From NCBI RefSeq assembly GCF_050436995.1, contig NC_134766.1:1674001-1738000 (forward strand): a stretch of 64,000 nt of DNA, read 5' to 3'. The translations under genes were made by a program, and so were the position numbers. The stretch is from Anticarsia gemmatalis (Eukaryota; Arthropoda; Insecta; Lepidoptera; Erebidae). The number at the start of each line of letters is the position of its first letter. Position 1 is the stretch's first letter. Below, one piece after another: positions 10,102 to 22,800 of this stretch. The notes beneath the pieces are model-generated. The model was given only the letters and a program-made list of their open reading frames with translations. It had not been told where the DNA came from and searched no databases.

Positions 10102-12539
10102 CTAAAGAACAATGTCCCTTGTTGTAGTTCTCCTCTCTTAAGTGAGATGATTGTATATTAAAGTTGTAATGACTCGTAAAAGCAAGGTTTTTGCAAACAT
10201 CAACAAGTATTGAATTAAGTATAATATCTGTAGCGTAGTGGTTAAGTTGGTCAAAACGACATTATAGGCGACTAATCTTAAAATCCATTCCCAATTGGAA
10301 TATAAATTTGTAAAATTCACCAATGAAAAATAAATCTTTTCGCAATTGAAAATCGCTAAAAAAAGGAAGAAAGAAATATTAATTCCATGCAAAAATCACA
10401 AAGCACTCATGCATAACAACTATCCGACCTGGTATTCGGACCCGTGATCACTCGAGCACAATACCGTTTAGACCATAAAAACAGCTGAAATTACATAGAA
10501 ACACATTTACATTAATTACAAATAATAGTAATTGTATATTTAAATAGAACATAACTTAATTAGGGTTTTGAACCAATTGTAACGGAATCCACTGAATGTT
10601 GAGTGAGAATTTACATGAATTTACTAAAACATTAGTGAAATTAATTTGCTTTTACACTGAATTTCAGTAGTTCCCAGACGTAGTTGAATGAGATTGGCAC
10701 TTTCAATATTTCGTACTTTTGGATATTTCGAATATTTTTAACGTACATTCTTTTCGTGTCAGTTGTAAAGAAAGTCTTTGAAGTATTTGTTAAGTAGTGT
10801 GCATATCAGTATATTTAAAATTTCGCAAGTTGGACTTTGATTTATTTTGATGGTACAGGAAAAATTGTATAGCGTTTATGAATACGTGTAAAGATTCGGC
10901 TTTTTTATGATTATTTTATAAATCTATGAAGTAATTTAAAAAGAAAAGATTTGTGGAGCTAACTTTCGGGATAGACGTACACGCAATTTCTTCATAAAAT
11001 ATTTACTGTAAAGGCGGGCTTAATGGTAATATTTATAAATCAGAAGCTTTGTAGTATTAAATAAATGAAGTATACACACTTTAAACTGTTTAATACAAAA
11101 TCTACTTACAGATTTTGACGAAATTTGACACCCAGGTAGTTTTGAACCTGGACAATACATGCCAGTTTTTACCCAAGAAAAATCTTTCCAATATCACCAG
11201 TCTCTGTTCCATCCAGTCCCCAAACGAAACGAATTCGATCCAATCCTCGTTACGTAGATTAACAAAAAAAGAAAAATCCCGGAATATTCATCGATATATC
11301 CCGTGTCCCGTCTCTAGCGAGATGTGTTTCACATCCCGCGGGCCGCGCCCCGGGGTCAGTGTTAATTTATTCATTGCCCACTTTATGCTGTCGTAGCGCA
11401 AGCACAAAAATTTGTAACGTGTACAATTTTACTTTGCTGTACTTATAAATGTATATAAGAGTGACGAGACATTTTGTAAAGTGTACTGCAATTACTGAAA
11501 TCATTTAAATATTTAAAGATACCAATGACAGTGTTGGAGATAATGATCAAATCAGGTAGTATATATACATGTCTCCTATTTAAACGAGAGAGTTTTGAAA
11601 ACTTAAGTAACACACTAGTATCTAAGTTTTCAAAGTATGTGCAATGTAAATTTCCATATTGCAAAAATCATTCTCTCCATTATCTTTTTACGGTTAAAAC
11701 GGCTGAAACGAATGCGATAAAATTTGGCAGGATGTTAGCTTGTATCCTGAATAACGACATTACTACGACAAATTTAGCGATGGGTGGAGCCGCGAGAACA
11801 ATTATTATCGTTTGATCTGACGACAGAGGAATACAGCGTGATGTAAGAGTTGTTAAATCATTTCTTGATAAAATACGAAATCTTCAACACTTTGGTCAAC
11901 AAACTTAACTCCTGTCTCATTATGGAGAGACTAAAACATATCCCTTTAGTAGTGTACTATATTTTTTTCCACAGAATAAGTTCTCGATAGCAACTCGATA
12001 ACAAACTCGATCTCAAAATACCCTTCAGGTAAAACCTACTCCGTTTAAGTTCAAGTATTCGTGCAATGCTGAACGTAGGCAAACTTGCGGTGATTTATAG
12101 TGTGATGTATTACTGCGGTACGAATACAGGCTAGGCTAAGACTAAGTTTCTATTTACTATGTAGGTGCTGGTCTAGGTGTACAATTTAGGTTAGGCTAGG
12201 TAGAGTAATGACTGAAATTCTAGGGTTTTTTGTGCGATGGACCAGTAACTCGATTTTCTATAGTTAAAAGTATAGAAAATTCGAGAGTACTTGAGAGCGT
12301 TTGAATACTAAAATTACTTGAATTACTTAATTATTGCTAAACGTGGTTAAGGCATTTATCTGTTTTTGATACAAAATTGGTAAAAATAAATAAAACAACG
12401 AACATGAACATACAAACTACTGATTCAAGGAAAATCCGAACATATTAATATTTATAATATGTGGTGGAAGAGAATTATTATTTTTTGTTGGGGTTTTTAC
12501 AAACATACAAAAAACGGGCATAAAGAAAACTCAAATTAA
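10102..12539. other. Gene-free stretch; GC-rich patch at about 11290-11400
   Basis: No gene supported. A tRNA-like remnant on the minus strand lies near 10425-10480. Between about 11290 and 11400 there is an unusual GC-rich block, CATCCCGCGGGCCGCGCCCC, next to TTAATTTATTCATTGCC, unlike the surrounding AT-rich DNA. It may be a conserved regulatory element or untranslated exon, but nothing proves this. A near-hairpin CTCGATTTTCTATA/TATAGAAAATTCGAG is at 12249-12285. Confidence 0.35.
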
Positions 12540-12555
12540 AGATAAAATATTTTGA

Positions 12556-12626
12556 CAGTGTGGGATTCGAACCCGCAACCATGCGTAGTAGTAACAACGT
12601 GTTGACCAACTTAACTACTACACATA
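12556..12626 (-). repeat. tRNA-like SINE head remnant
   Basis: On the minus strand: GTGTAGTAGTTAAGTTGGTC (box A-like) followed by GGTTGCGGGTTCGAATCCC (box B). A cloverleaf cannot be closed, so this is a decayed SINE head rather than a working tRNA gene. A similar plus-strand remnant is at about 13612-13670. Confidence 0.5.
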
Positions 12627-14959
12627 ATATGTACTACATTTACGTAGTAATTTCTGTAAATAGCTAGATTTCTATTCCCCTAAGAAAAACTCTCACATAG
12701 TCGTTGACATTATTCCCTTTCTCTTAAAATGGTCTTAATCAGCAAAACCTAGGACTTAGGTATCCATAACATTGGTAATTTCTTAGATCTCATAGATATA
12801 CGTTATCTAGAAGGCACACTTCTGAAAAAAGAGCGCGGTTCGTACTTTAAAAAAATATAAACATACTTTAAATTCGGATGTCATTTGCAGACTGGAAATC
12901 TCTGATTTTAGACTACTAGATCGGTCCGTACACATAAGATCGACAGGTTGTGATTTTGGATATCAACTAAAGGAGGTTTTTTAGGAAATTTTCGCTATTA
13001 TGAACATACAAACAACGGATATAAAATGGTCAAACTGATAGACGAAGCAACAACAACGTTCTTCCATTCAATCCCACACTATCTTTGTCTTTTGTCTTTA
13101 TGTTTGCCTTAATTGCAATGGAGTGTTGTTATATTCAGACGTAAGCTAAACGATGCTAAAGTCCGACAACTTATATAAGATTTAGATTTAGTTTATGATT
13201 AAGAATTCAGTGTATTTCCAGAATAAAGTAATATCAAACAGGCCACCGTCAGCTGCCTAAATCTGCGTGCCACTAATGTGCTAAATTCTAAATTTTGGAT
13301 ACTACCGCCAACAGCGTACCCTGCTCTTACCAAACTATATACTTAGCGACATCTAGACTGCTACATATCCGTGGTTCATCTCATACTATCCATTTTATCC
13401 TTCTCATAATCCTTAACGGGCCGCTAAGACATCCAAGTACTCTTATTTATTCGGGCCCTACATACAGACCTCTAGAACTATTACTATTTCTTCCACGTAC
13501 GGTACTGGTGATCAGAAGTGCTCGTGAAATTTTATTACGGTCTTAGCGTCAGTGCTAGGTCTATTTTCTATGTTTAACACGTGTCGATGGAGAATAAGTA
13601 TTTGAGGTCTGTGGAGCTGTGGTTAAGGTGGTCATGAAGCGGTCGTGGGTTTGATTCTGCGGAGTAAAAAAATATTGTGACTGATGAATAGATTTTTGTG
13701 GTTCACATTCTACGAGTTGGGTTTAAAAGGATATAAGGATTCATTTTGTCGCGCAGAAGTCTAAAGTTTGAATCTCGGATCAAGTAAAAAATCGGTCCTG
13801 TATTTTTTCGTCTACATAATATATGGTCGTTAAAACCGATTTTTTTTTATACTTCTATTAAATCCTTTCACGGAAAAGATATTGAATGGATACAATTGGA
13901 AATAGCTAATTTAGAACTTGAATAAACACACACGATGGTTTTTACTCCAGAAAATCTTGCTACATAGATGAAGTCACTAGCAAAAACTAGTCATTTACTA
14001 TCCAAGTTAGTATTATTAAACATCAAAACCGTCAGCTTGTCAATATTTAAACTTAGTTATCAAGAGTCGTATCGCTAGTGGTTTTAAAGGTTATTCATCT
14101 TGAACGCACCCTGTATGTTAAATAGGTCACGAAACGAACCGAATTAAATTGTAAAAAGTCGCCTCGAGGCGTCGCGTCATCTTAATTTATTTGTTCAGAA
14201 TAAACTGTAATAAGTTTTTGGTACTGTATTTATTAAATGCTTTTTTGCTGAAGAAAAATATAATTAGATTGAAGGCATTTAGTAAGTAGAAATATTATTA
14301 ATTGTGACTCGCGTGGCGCTGTCCGCAGACGAAGACTTTTGAATGATACCAAATCTTCTCCTATGTTCATATAGTTACCCTATATGAACAATATGAACAT
14401 AGGACAAGATTTTTATCGAAATCATTTCAGCAGTTTAGGCATGAAAATGTAACAGACGAGCATATAGAATTATATAGAATAACACATATCCATTACTTTC
14501 CTTTGAGTAAAATATTCTTCGCCTTCAAATAATATCTATGGTTCGAGTGGTAGTGTAACTGCTGATCACAAATGTTCTAGGTTTGTACCCTAGGTAAGGC
14601 GTTTCCACAATAGAAAATATTTTTAGAACTCATTTATGAGTGAGTCAAAAATCAAATCAAAAATTTTCCTAAGCCTAATAATAGACGGTGCGATGACTTT
14701 CTTTCAACGGAATATGAAAATCAGTCGCGACTTAATTTCAAATTCTCAACGCGTACAGACGAAATATGATAAAGTAATGACACAGCGGCCATTTGCATCT
14801 TATTTCTGACGTCACAATTACAGAATAAACTCTACGTGTCGTTAGAACACTGAAATATGAAACGGAAGAATGGTTTGTTGTTTCAATTAAAACTTTTAAA
14901 ACGTTACGTATCTTAGTTGCTTTACAAGTGCTGACATTTGTGCAGTTATAATTTTTCAA
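12627..14959. other. Gene-free stretch with small hairpin
   Basis: No supported gene. A stem TCCTATGTTCATAT and its complement ATGAACATAGGA fold across 14359-14404. A tRNA-like box B (CGTGGGTTTGATTCTGC) is at about 13644. Otherwise AT-rich sequence without recognisable content. Confidence 0.4.
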
Positions 14960-14960
14960 C

Positions 14961-15120
14961 GCCCGCACTAAGAATTTCTCTTGTGTCGTGGGGACTTTTA
15001 CAAACACACAAACCACGGACACAAAGTACAACGAGATCCAAAACAATTTTTTTGTCGATTGCACAAAAATTTGTTCCGTGTGGGAATCGAACCCACGACC
15101 TCCCGCCACGGAGGCAGTCA
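14961..15120 (-). mobile_element. tRNA-derived SINE-1 copy
   Basis: Minus-strand copy with GACTGCCTCCGTGGCG head, box B GGTCGTGGGTTCGATTCCC and tail GCAATT...TAGTGCGGGCG. The segment between box A and box B is shortened, as in the copy at 3011. It produces overlapping spurious ORFs on both strands. Confidence 0.75.
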
Positions 15121-15910
15121 ATATTACAATTGCTTATAACCAGGATTAATTTAAAATATTTACTCTACTCCCCAAAAATCTGACTAAGTGTGAATAAAGT
15201 TATAGTCCCACAACTTAAATTTAGAGAGCCTTGGTGTACACGATTAATCAGATGCGTAAGTCTGAAGTTTTCAATTCTGGATTTTGTTGGTTATCTTCGG
15301 CTAGCCTTCAGTGAATCACACAAGGCTTTTAGCTAATATGTTGGACTAGGTTGAGTAGGTGAAAGAAAAAATCATACGTATTAATCTACAAAAAATCGAA
15401 TAAAAAGTTGCAAAGAACGTGGTACTTGAGTTATGATTAAAAGTTTTACAAACACTTACTCTAAAGTGATATTTTCTTCTGAAATGTTAATGAGCCCGCT
15501 TACGATTGTCAGTTGTACTATGAAGGATAGGCTCATAATCTTAGGGGTTTCGTACAACCCTCGGGATAATATATGGGTTAATTCTTCATTATATTTTCAT
15601 AGCCAGGGTTTTGGGGTTCTTATGAAGATTATACTGTTGAATTTTGAAGGGTTAGGTTTATCGTCTTAGGGTCTATTCATGTATTTAAGAAAATGGATGA
15701 AATATATTTTTAGGAAACGTGTATCATTGGAAAAGTGTAAAGGTGTATTACATTATTTTTCAAACTCTTGCTCTTTAAATTAGTGTTGTTTTACTGGGTG
15801 CTTTTACAAACATACACGCAGAGACAACTAAGTACTTACAAAAGTTCAGGATGATAAATGTGATAGTAGCGATAGTAAAAATTGGTAAAACATATCACAC
15901 ATATTCACAA

Positions 15911-16156
15911 CTAGCTGACCCGCGCAACTTCGCTTGCGTCACATAAGAGAGAATAGGTCAAAATTTTACCCCTTTTTGTAACATTTTTCAAGGGTACCCT
16001 GCTCCTATGGGTCATAGCGTGATGATATATAGCCTTTAAACTTCCTCGATAAATGGGCTATCTAACACTGAAAGAATTTTTCAAATCGGACCAGTAGTTC
16101 CTGAGCGCGTTCAATTAAACAAACAAACTCTTCAGCTTTATAATATTAGTATCGAT
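15911..16156 (-). mobile_element. Non-autonomous Helitron-like element (Hel-1)
   Basis: Plus-strand reading starts CTAGCTGACCCGCGCAACTT and ends ATAATATTAGTATCGAT, so the element is inverted. Flanks are consistent with A|T insertion. A short deletion removes part of the GAGATTAGCGCG segment. It lies about 250 bp upstream of the first visible Neto exon. Confidence 0.78.
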
Positions 16157-16405
16157 TTATACTAGAAAATAGTTTCTACAGAATACGCTAGGGGCGCTCT
16201 AAAACTGTCCATAGGTTTACGTTTTTCGTAAGAATGTTGTTAGTTCCTAGGTTCCTACACTGAGCAATAATAAACAATATTTAAACCATATCTGTCTCAC
16301 AGCAAGGCACGAGTCTCCTTCCAGGATACAAGAGCATAAATCTTAAACCCACTATTGTATTAAAGTGTTGATTTTGAATAATAAAATGTATTTCTCTTGT
16401 TTCAG

Positions 16406-16813
16406 TTTGTTCTATCTGCGGTATAGCATCAGAACAAGCTGATCATGACACCACGAAGAACATGAGACAGTTCCACTTAAACATGGACGACCGATGGACC
16501 AAAATAAAAAGCAAACATACAAACAACGAACGAATAGACACTGTAAAATTTACGCCAATTCGTGACGACACATATAGGGATAATGAAATACAAGTAGCAA
16601 ATTTTAATATGCATAAGTTGTACGTACAAAGAATGAACGAGAAGAAATATGGGAAGAGGAAAGAACATTCTAGAATAAAGAGGGAGACTAATGGAGAATT
16701 GTGTGAAGCCTTTTTGTACGATGCTAGAGATACTTATATAATGCATCCGCATGATAAGAATGCGTTTCCTAAATATTATTATAATAATAGTGATTGTGTT
16801 ACTGTTATTGAGG
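16406..16813 (+). CDS. neto: Neto exon A: propeptide, furin site, start of CUB1
   Basis: Acceptor TTCTCTTGTTTCAG and donor GTAAGT. The frame enters with two bases (TT) completing a codon from an upstream exon, then CSICGIASEQADH. The charged propeptide (MDDRWTKIKSKHTNNE and following) leads to HSRIKRETNG, then CUB1 begins at ELCEAFLYDARD with sequon NNS near its end. The ATG at 16462 is internal and should not be taken as the start. Confidence 0.88.
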
Positions 16814-19800
16814 GTAAGTGGTACTTATGTTACTTGTATTTTTTTGTGATCATTTCTTATGTGTAATACAATAAATTAGATGAGAGGCGCGTCTTCTTTC
16901 GTGAATAAACTGACATACCCTATGTTAAGGGTCTTTAAGGATTCGGTATTTGTAAAGGAACTCTCATTGGATCATTTTTGCTCTTCTATCAGCCTGTAAA
17001 GTTTAAAAAATAAAGGTTTACTGGATTTTGAAAAAATCGGTTTCGTTTTTTAATTGTAAAAGTGTAATAAACAAACAGACAGATGTACATATTTATAATG
17101 AAGTAGAAGCAAGGATTCCCATTACAGTTTTTGTCAGTAGTAATCTTTACATAATGTTTGTTTTGTATTTCAGCCGAAGACAATATGGTGATACACCTGA
17201 CATTCGTTGATATGTTCCGAATAGAAAATCATCCGCAGTGTGCCTACGATTACTTAGAAGTAAGTATAGGTACCTCTGATATAATAACGCAAACGGAACC
17301 AAGTCGTAGGCATGTTTATTTGACTCTCACATGAATATAGGAGGTAAACTTTAGGCGTCACAGCAACTCGGCTATCATTGATAAAATTATTTCTAAAATC
17401 AGCTGTCTGCCAAAGTATTTGCCAATCACGCAAATGGGCAATCGTTTAATAAACATCATGCTAAAACTTTGCACGCACAACAGTTTTTTGAGCAGCTTTT
17501 GAAGATGCAAAGTCCTAAATTGCCAATTGGTTAGCATGGTGCAGTTTAGACCTAAACCATCTCTCAATAACCAGTATTTTGTTAAACTTGCTTTTATTTC
17601 TACCAGGTCCGAGACGGTAGACATGGTTACTCAAACCTGATCGACAAGGTCTGTGGCCAGGCCTTTCCCAGGCAGATGACCACATCGGGACCTTACGCGT
17701 GGCTGAAGTTCCACTCAGACGATACTATCGAGTATGAAGGGTTCAAGATCAATATTGAGTTCAGACCTGAGTCAACTAGCTGTGAGTATGAATCCATAGA
17801 AACATCTATACTTTAGTCTTTTTTTTTAATGGTTAGCATTACAGTCATTAAAATGTTACAAAAATATTGATTTCAATTTCAAACTAGCTGACCCAAAAGT
17901 ACGCTCGCCTGCAATTCCAATCTTGGCACTTTGGGGGTTATTATCGGAAGAAATTAGAAGTCTATGTTTGATTCCAGATATTAACCCTTTGTAATTTGGG
18001 TCAATATCTGTACTGGATTATTTTATTAAAATCTGTTCATGCATTAAGATAAAACGTACGAATGCAAAAGTCACTCTATCTATATGATACACGTTTATAT
18101 ATTTAAAATAGTTATAGTCTCACTACGTTATACATTATAACTTTAATGTTTATGTAAATATATTGAACCTAAAACCTTTGTTTATGTATCAAAGAATTGT
18201 AAAAAAAACACGCAGTATAGAAGAAAGCACTACAAAGACGAAAAATTGCCGAGAAGTACCGTAAAAACCTAAAAAAAAAACACGCAATACGGCAGAAAAC
18301 ACTGCAAACACTGCAAAGAAGAGCTAATAAATAAATAAAAATATCTCACACATAATTTGTTACAGATAAAATACCGCAGATATGCTACAAAGAGTTACCA
18401 GTCAGTAACTTTGGAGTGATAGATGTGTCTTCTATAGATCCTGAATGTAAACTCGGTAGTTTGAACCATGCGTTGGATGTTCTGTGGACTATAAATACAC
18501 CTCCTAATACCAGGGTAAGTTGTAGTAAAAACAATTTTTTTTTATCCCGCACTAAGAATTGCTCTTGTGTCGTGGGGACTTTTACAAACATACAAACAGC
18601 GGACACAAAGCACGACCAGACCCGAAACAATTATTTGTGCATCAATCGTATGGTAGTGATACGACGGAGGCACGGAGACGCCCAGTTCAAATACCACTAT
18701 GCGGTCACCCATCTATGGAATGACCGCGTCAACTTTTGCTTATCCTACATATCGTTTACCGAACGGTGAGCGCAACTGGCTATGGACGTCTCAGTTGTGT
18801 TCTGAGATAAGTGATAAGCTCGCTGAGGACTCTGAGGACCAGCTTCAGGTTAAATAAGGCTTAAAAGAGAGCACATTGCATTCGTAATAAGTGTTGTTTT
18901 TTTTTTTCAGATATACCTAAACTTCACGAAGTATGAATTAATAAAGCCCAATGATTGCGAAGACAACGTCATTCAAGTGTTTGGTTCAGTCTTAGAGCTT
19001 GATGCAAAGTAAGTAACATACTAACACACATATAAACAAACATACAAACGTACAAACATACAAATCTACAAACATGCATACAAACATACACACATGTGTA
19101 CATACATGATATCACGCCGGTTATCCCGAAGATGTAGTCAGAAATATACCTTCGTTTTAACTTGACCAGATTGGTAGATTCGCGAAGACTAACCCTATCT
19201 CTCATTTGCTTGCAGACCCGTAATTTTTAATAAAAGGTTAAAATGTTTTTTTCTTTCTTTCCCAGGTTAATACAATATTGTGGTTCCGTAGCAGGGTCAG
19301 TGACTACTAGTGAAGATCCAGGCAATATTATGTACCTTAGGCTATACGCTTCTAAGGCCGCTAAAAATTCCACGTTCAGAGCAACATATAATGCTTTTAG
19401 GACTTTAAATCCTAAAGTTGATGGTGAGTCACGACAACCACACTTATATTTTAAGAAATTGTGTTCTTTTGTGAAGGTGTTCCCACACAACTGTATCGAT
19501 TCTTTCATCATTTTGACATTTAGCATGTACTTACAATAAAAGTCTCTATGACGCCCGTCAGAGGCGCTGATCAGATTTTCATACGAAATTTCTCGATGAC
19601 AGGTCGGTTGTCGGTAGTCGATAGTAATAGAAAATTGAGCTACAGTTATTATAACGTTAGAAACTGACTTATAACATTAGTTTTTAAACAAATTTGTTTT
19701 AAAATTTTGTTAAAATTGTTTTGTTATCGTGTTACACGATGTTGTATAACGTTATATAACTGCTGTGTGGGAGCACCTTGAAAACGGCAGAATGAATTTG

Positions 19801-22800
19801 GATAAAATTAGGAAGGATGATAAATGTTACTTAGAATATGTAAATAGAATTTTCCGTGGGTGGAGCCAGAGGCAAAAGGTTGTTATATTACAATTTGGCT
19901 AGTCCCATGTACTATGCATGTGATAGGCGTTAATGAACAAATAATTTTGTTGATATCTCTTAAAATTTTGATTGGAATCTCAATGTAATTTTATTTTATT
20001 ATTAACTAGTGATGGCCCGACTTCGTCTGGGTATAGTACGATTTTATCCCGGTGATCCCATTTCCGTGGGAATTTCAATCCCATACAAACCTTGTTCAAA
20101 CAGTTACAAACATATTAAAAAAGGAATTATCAATTTAGTTTAGTTGTTTTAAAGTTATGCGTCCATACATTTCGGTGATTAATTTTTATTTATATAAATA
20201 TTTTATGTGTATTTATCTTGAATAAACATAGATAAAGAAGGAAAACCAGAATATATTTTTCAATTCTTTTCAGAGGGATGCAGAGAGGACGAGTTTGATT
20301 GTGAAGACAATACTTGTATCGATTCTCGTTTGAAATGTGATGAGAATGGAGACGCACACTGTCGACTAAAAGCTGATGAGGATAAAGCTTACTGTGATGT
20401 AAGTATATATAAGATCATCCCGACTCCCCATGGGAGTGGGTTTCCTAGGTAGTTACAAAGGAACCACTTGGTGACATTGCTGTTTTTGCTTCGTTCCGAT
20501 GGTAACGTATGCTACAGCCGCGTAAACATCTTGAAGTCGAAACTTGAGTCGGGTATAACGATGTATTTGATTTAAATACCAAAAAATACTGCAGTTTGTC
20601 AAGTCCCGTAAAACTGACTAAAATTCTTCTTAAACACTTCCTTCTTAATGCATAATGTTCAGGTAATAAAAAAATAATTACACAAATTTTGACTGCCACC
20701 GTGGCGCAGTGGTTTAGGTTACCACGCTGCTACCATTGCGACGAAAGGCCGTGAGTTCGATTGTCACACGGTACAATTATTTGTGTGATCCACAAATAAT
20801 TTTACCAAAAAGAAAAAATTGTTTTACTTAGAAGTGCACAACATTAGGTACATTTGATTCCAAATTGTTATACATTTCGTATTTTAAACCAAGGTCATTT
20901 TTGTTACAGCAACAAACAGAATCAACGATAAATCAGCCGCACATCATGGTGATCCTTATTATCTTTTCTCTCATTCTGTCCGGGATGAGTTTTGTGTTTA
21001 TATTCAAATGTATGAGGAAGCTGTATCAGGACCACAAGATTATTAAGGTCAGTGGCAGTAAGAATCTGTAAACCATAATTATTAAGAAAGCAATCGATAG
21101 TGGTTCAAATATTTTGCCCATGCAGTTTGTGGGCTCTTAAATTAGACAATGCACCTCACCAATAACTTTTCCAAGTTACATGTGAATTAGAAATAATTGT
21201 CACTTGCTGTAACAGTGACTGAAAATATTGTGATAGGATTTTGCATGTCTTTAAACAGTTCTGTAAATAAGTCTCAATCCTCACTTAAAAAAAGTTTTAT
21301 AACTTGAGGAGAGTCACATAATGTTATTAAAACTGTCGCATTTTTGGACAAGTCTTCCCAGATTTCCTTTCTATATAAAAGGAATTTATCATTTTCTGTT
21401 TCCTGAACAGGCACACTTAAGTCAGTCATGTGAAGATAGACTAGACTCTATGGTCGGAAGCCGTCTGACCCTGGACCCCAAGCGGCTGCAGAGCGACAGT
21501 GAACCAAGGGCTAGTCTTGAGAGAGAAAACCATACAAATGAAATGTTCAAGAAGCAAAGAAGCTTCTCTAAACATAAGGTAAAGAGATAAAATATATTAA
21601 CAAATATTTGTCGTATTTGTTAATATTATTTTAATAAAAGTCCTCGTGATACAGATTCTTTTTCGGTCTTTAAAATATGAATAATAATTATTAAAATATT
21701 CGTGCTGAATTCAAAAAATAACCTTATCAATATGTAAAGCAACAACAGTCATGATAATATTTGTCAAAAAACTCTTGAGTAAGGTTTTTATATGGACACT
21801 GGACAATCTTTAGTACTTGCGTATTTTTCTTCGTTATAGCCTTTTCAAGGAACAACGGCTACTGAGTTGTGATACTCTAAGGTATAAAAACTGTTTCCAC
21901 AAGTCACTTTACATTTTTTATGCAACATCAAGACAAGATACTGATTTATATTATGTTATTATATGTATAGATTTAAGCACAAGCACTTGTTGTAAAAATA
22001 CACCAAAATTGACTTTTCAATCATCATAACTCTTTTTCAAAATTGACCAAAGACGTCAAAAGTACATGCCACACCTTCATTTATAACTTTACACTTGCTG
22101 TACCTATAAACAGCACTTTCGGGTATAGCAAACGTGTATAAAATACACCCACGTTTCAACATTGCAAAATTGATCCTATATTGGTAAACAGTTATATATC
22201 AGGCATGTTATCAAACTACGGTGACAATGGAGCTCACTCTATTCTACTTAGTAATCTCACCCGCAACCTTGTGATCAGCACTCAGCAGTCGTATAGATTG
22301 CTGTATTACAAAAGCCTACTTTATTTTACATAACATAAAGTCTTACTCTTCTTTCTTCTTCCAGCAATCCAGTATAGAATCAGATTACATCCAAGAAACC
22401 CATTTAGACCTCGACGAAGAACCTTGGAGAAGAGAAGTGGACAGCATACCGATAGAAGCAGAAGATATTAGAATAGAACGGAACGGGAGAACTAGGAGAA
22501 GCGACTTAAGCAGGAAAGAAGAATCCATGAGAAGCAGGACGAAAGATACTGATGATAGTAGGGAGAAGAAAGAGATAAGAGATGTTTCTGTTGGTGCTCC
22601 GGATACGAAGGAATCTGGGTGTCAGACAAGGGAGAGTCTGTTTCAAACGGACCCTCCGCCAAGCTCTGATGGTAAGTTTTGTGAAAAAAACTTCTTACTT
22701 AACAATTTAAAGCTATTCAAAGCATGACTCTCAACCATCATACAAATATTGATAATTTTATATTCTAGATTGGCTTCGAAAATAATACAAAATTTTCCGA

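Noticed and set aside
16462..16866. Stand-alone 134-codon gene starting at ATG 16462
   Set aside because: It is the inner part of Neto exon A running past the GTAAGT donor at 16814 into the intron; the frame is open upstream to the acceptor at 16405.
18969..19205. 78-codon minus-strand ORF rich in Cys, Val and Tyr
   Set aside because: It is the translation of a CATACAAA-type simple repeat in a Neto intron.
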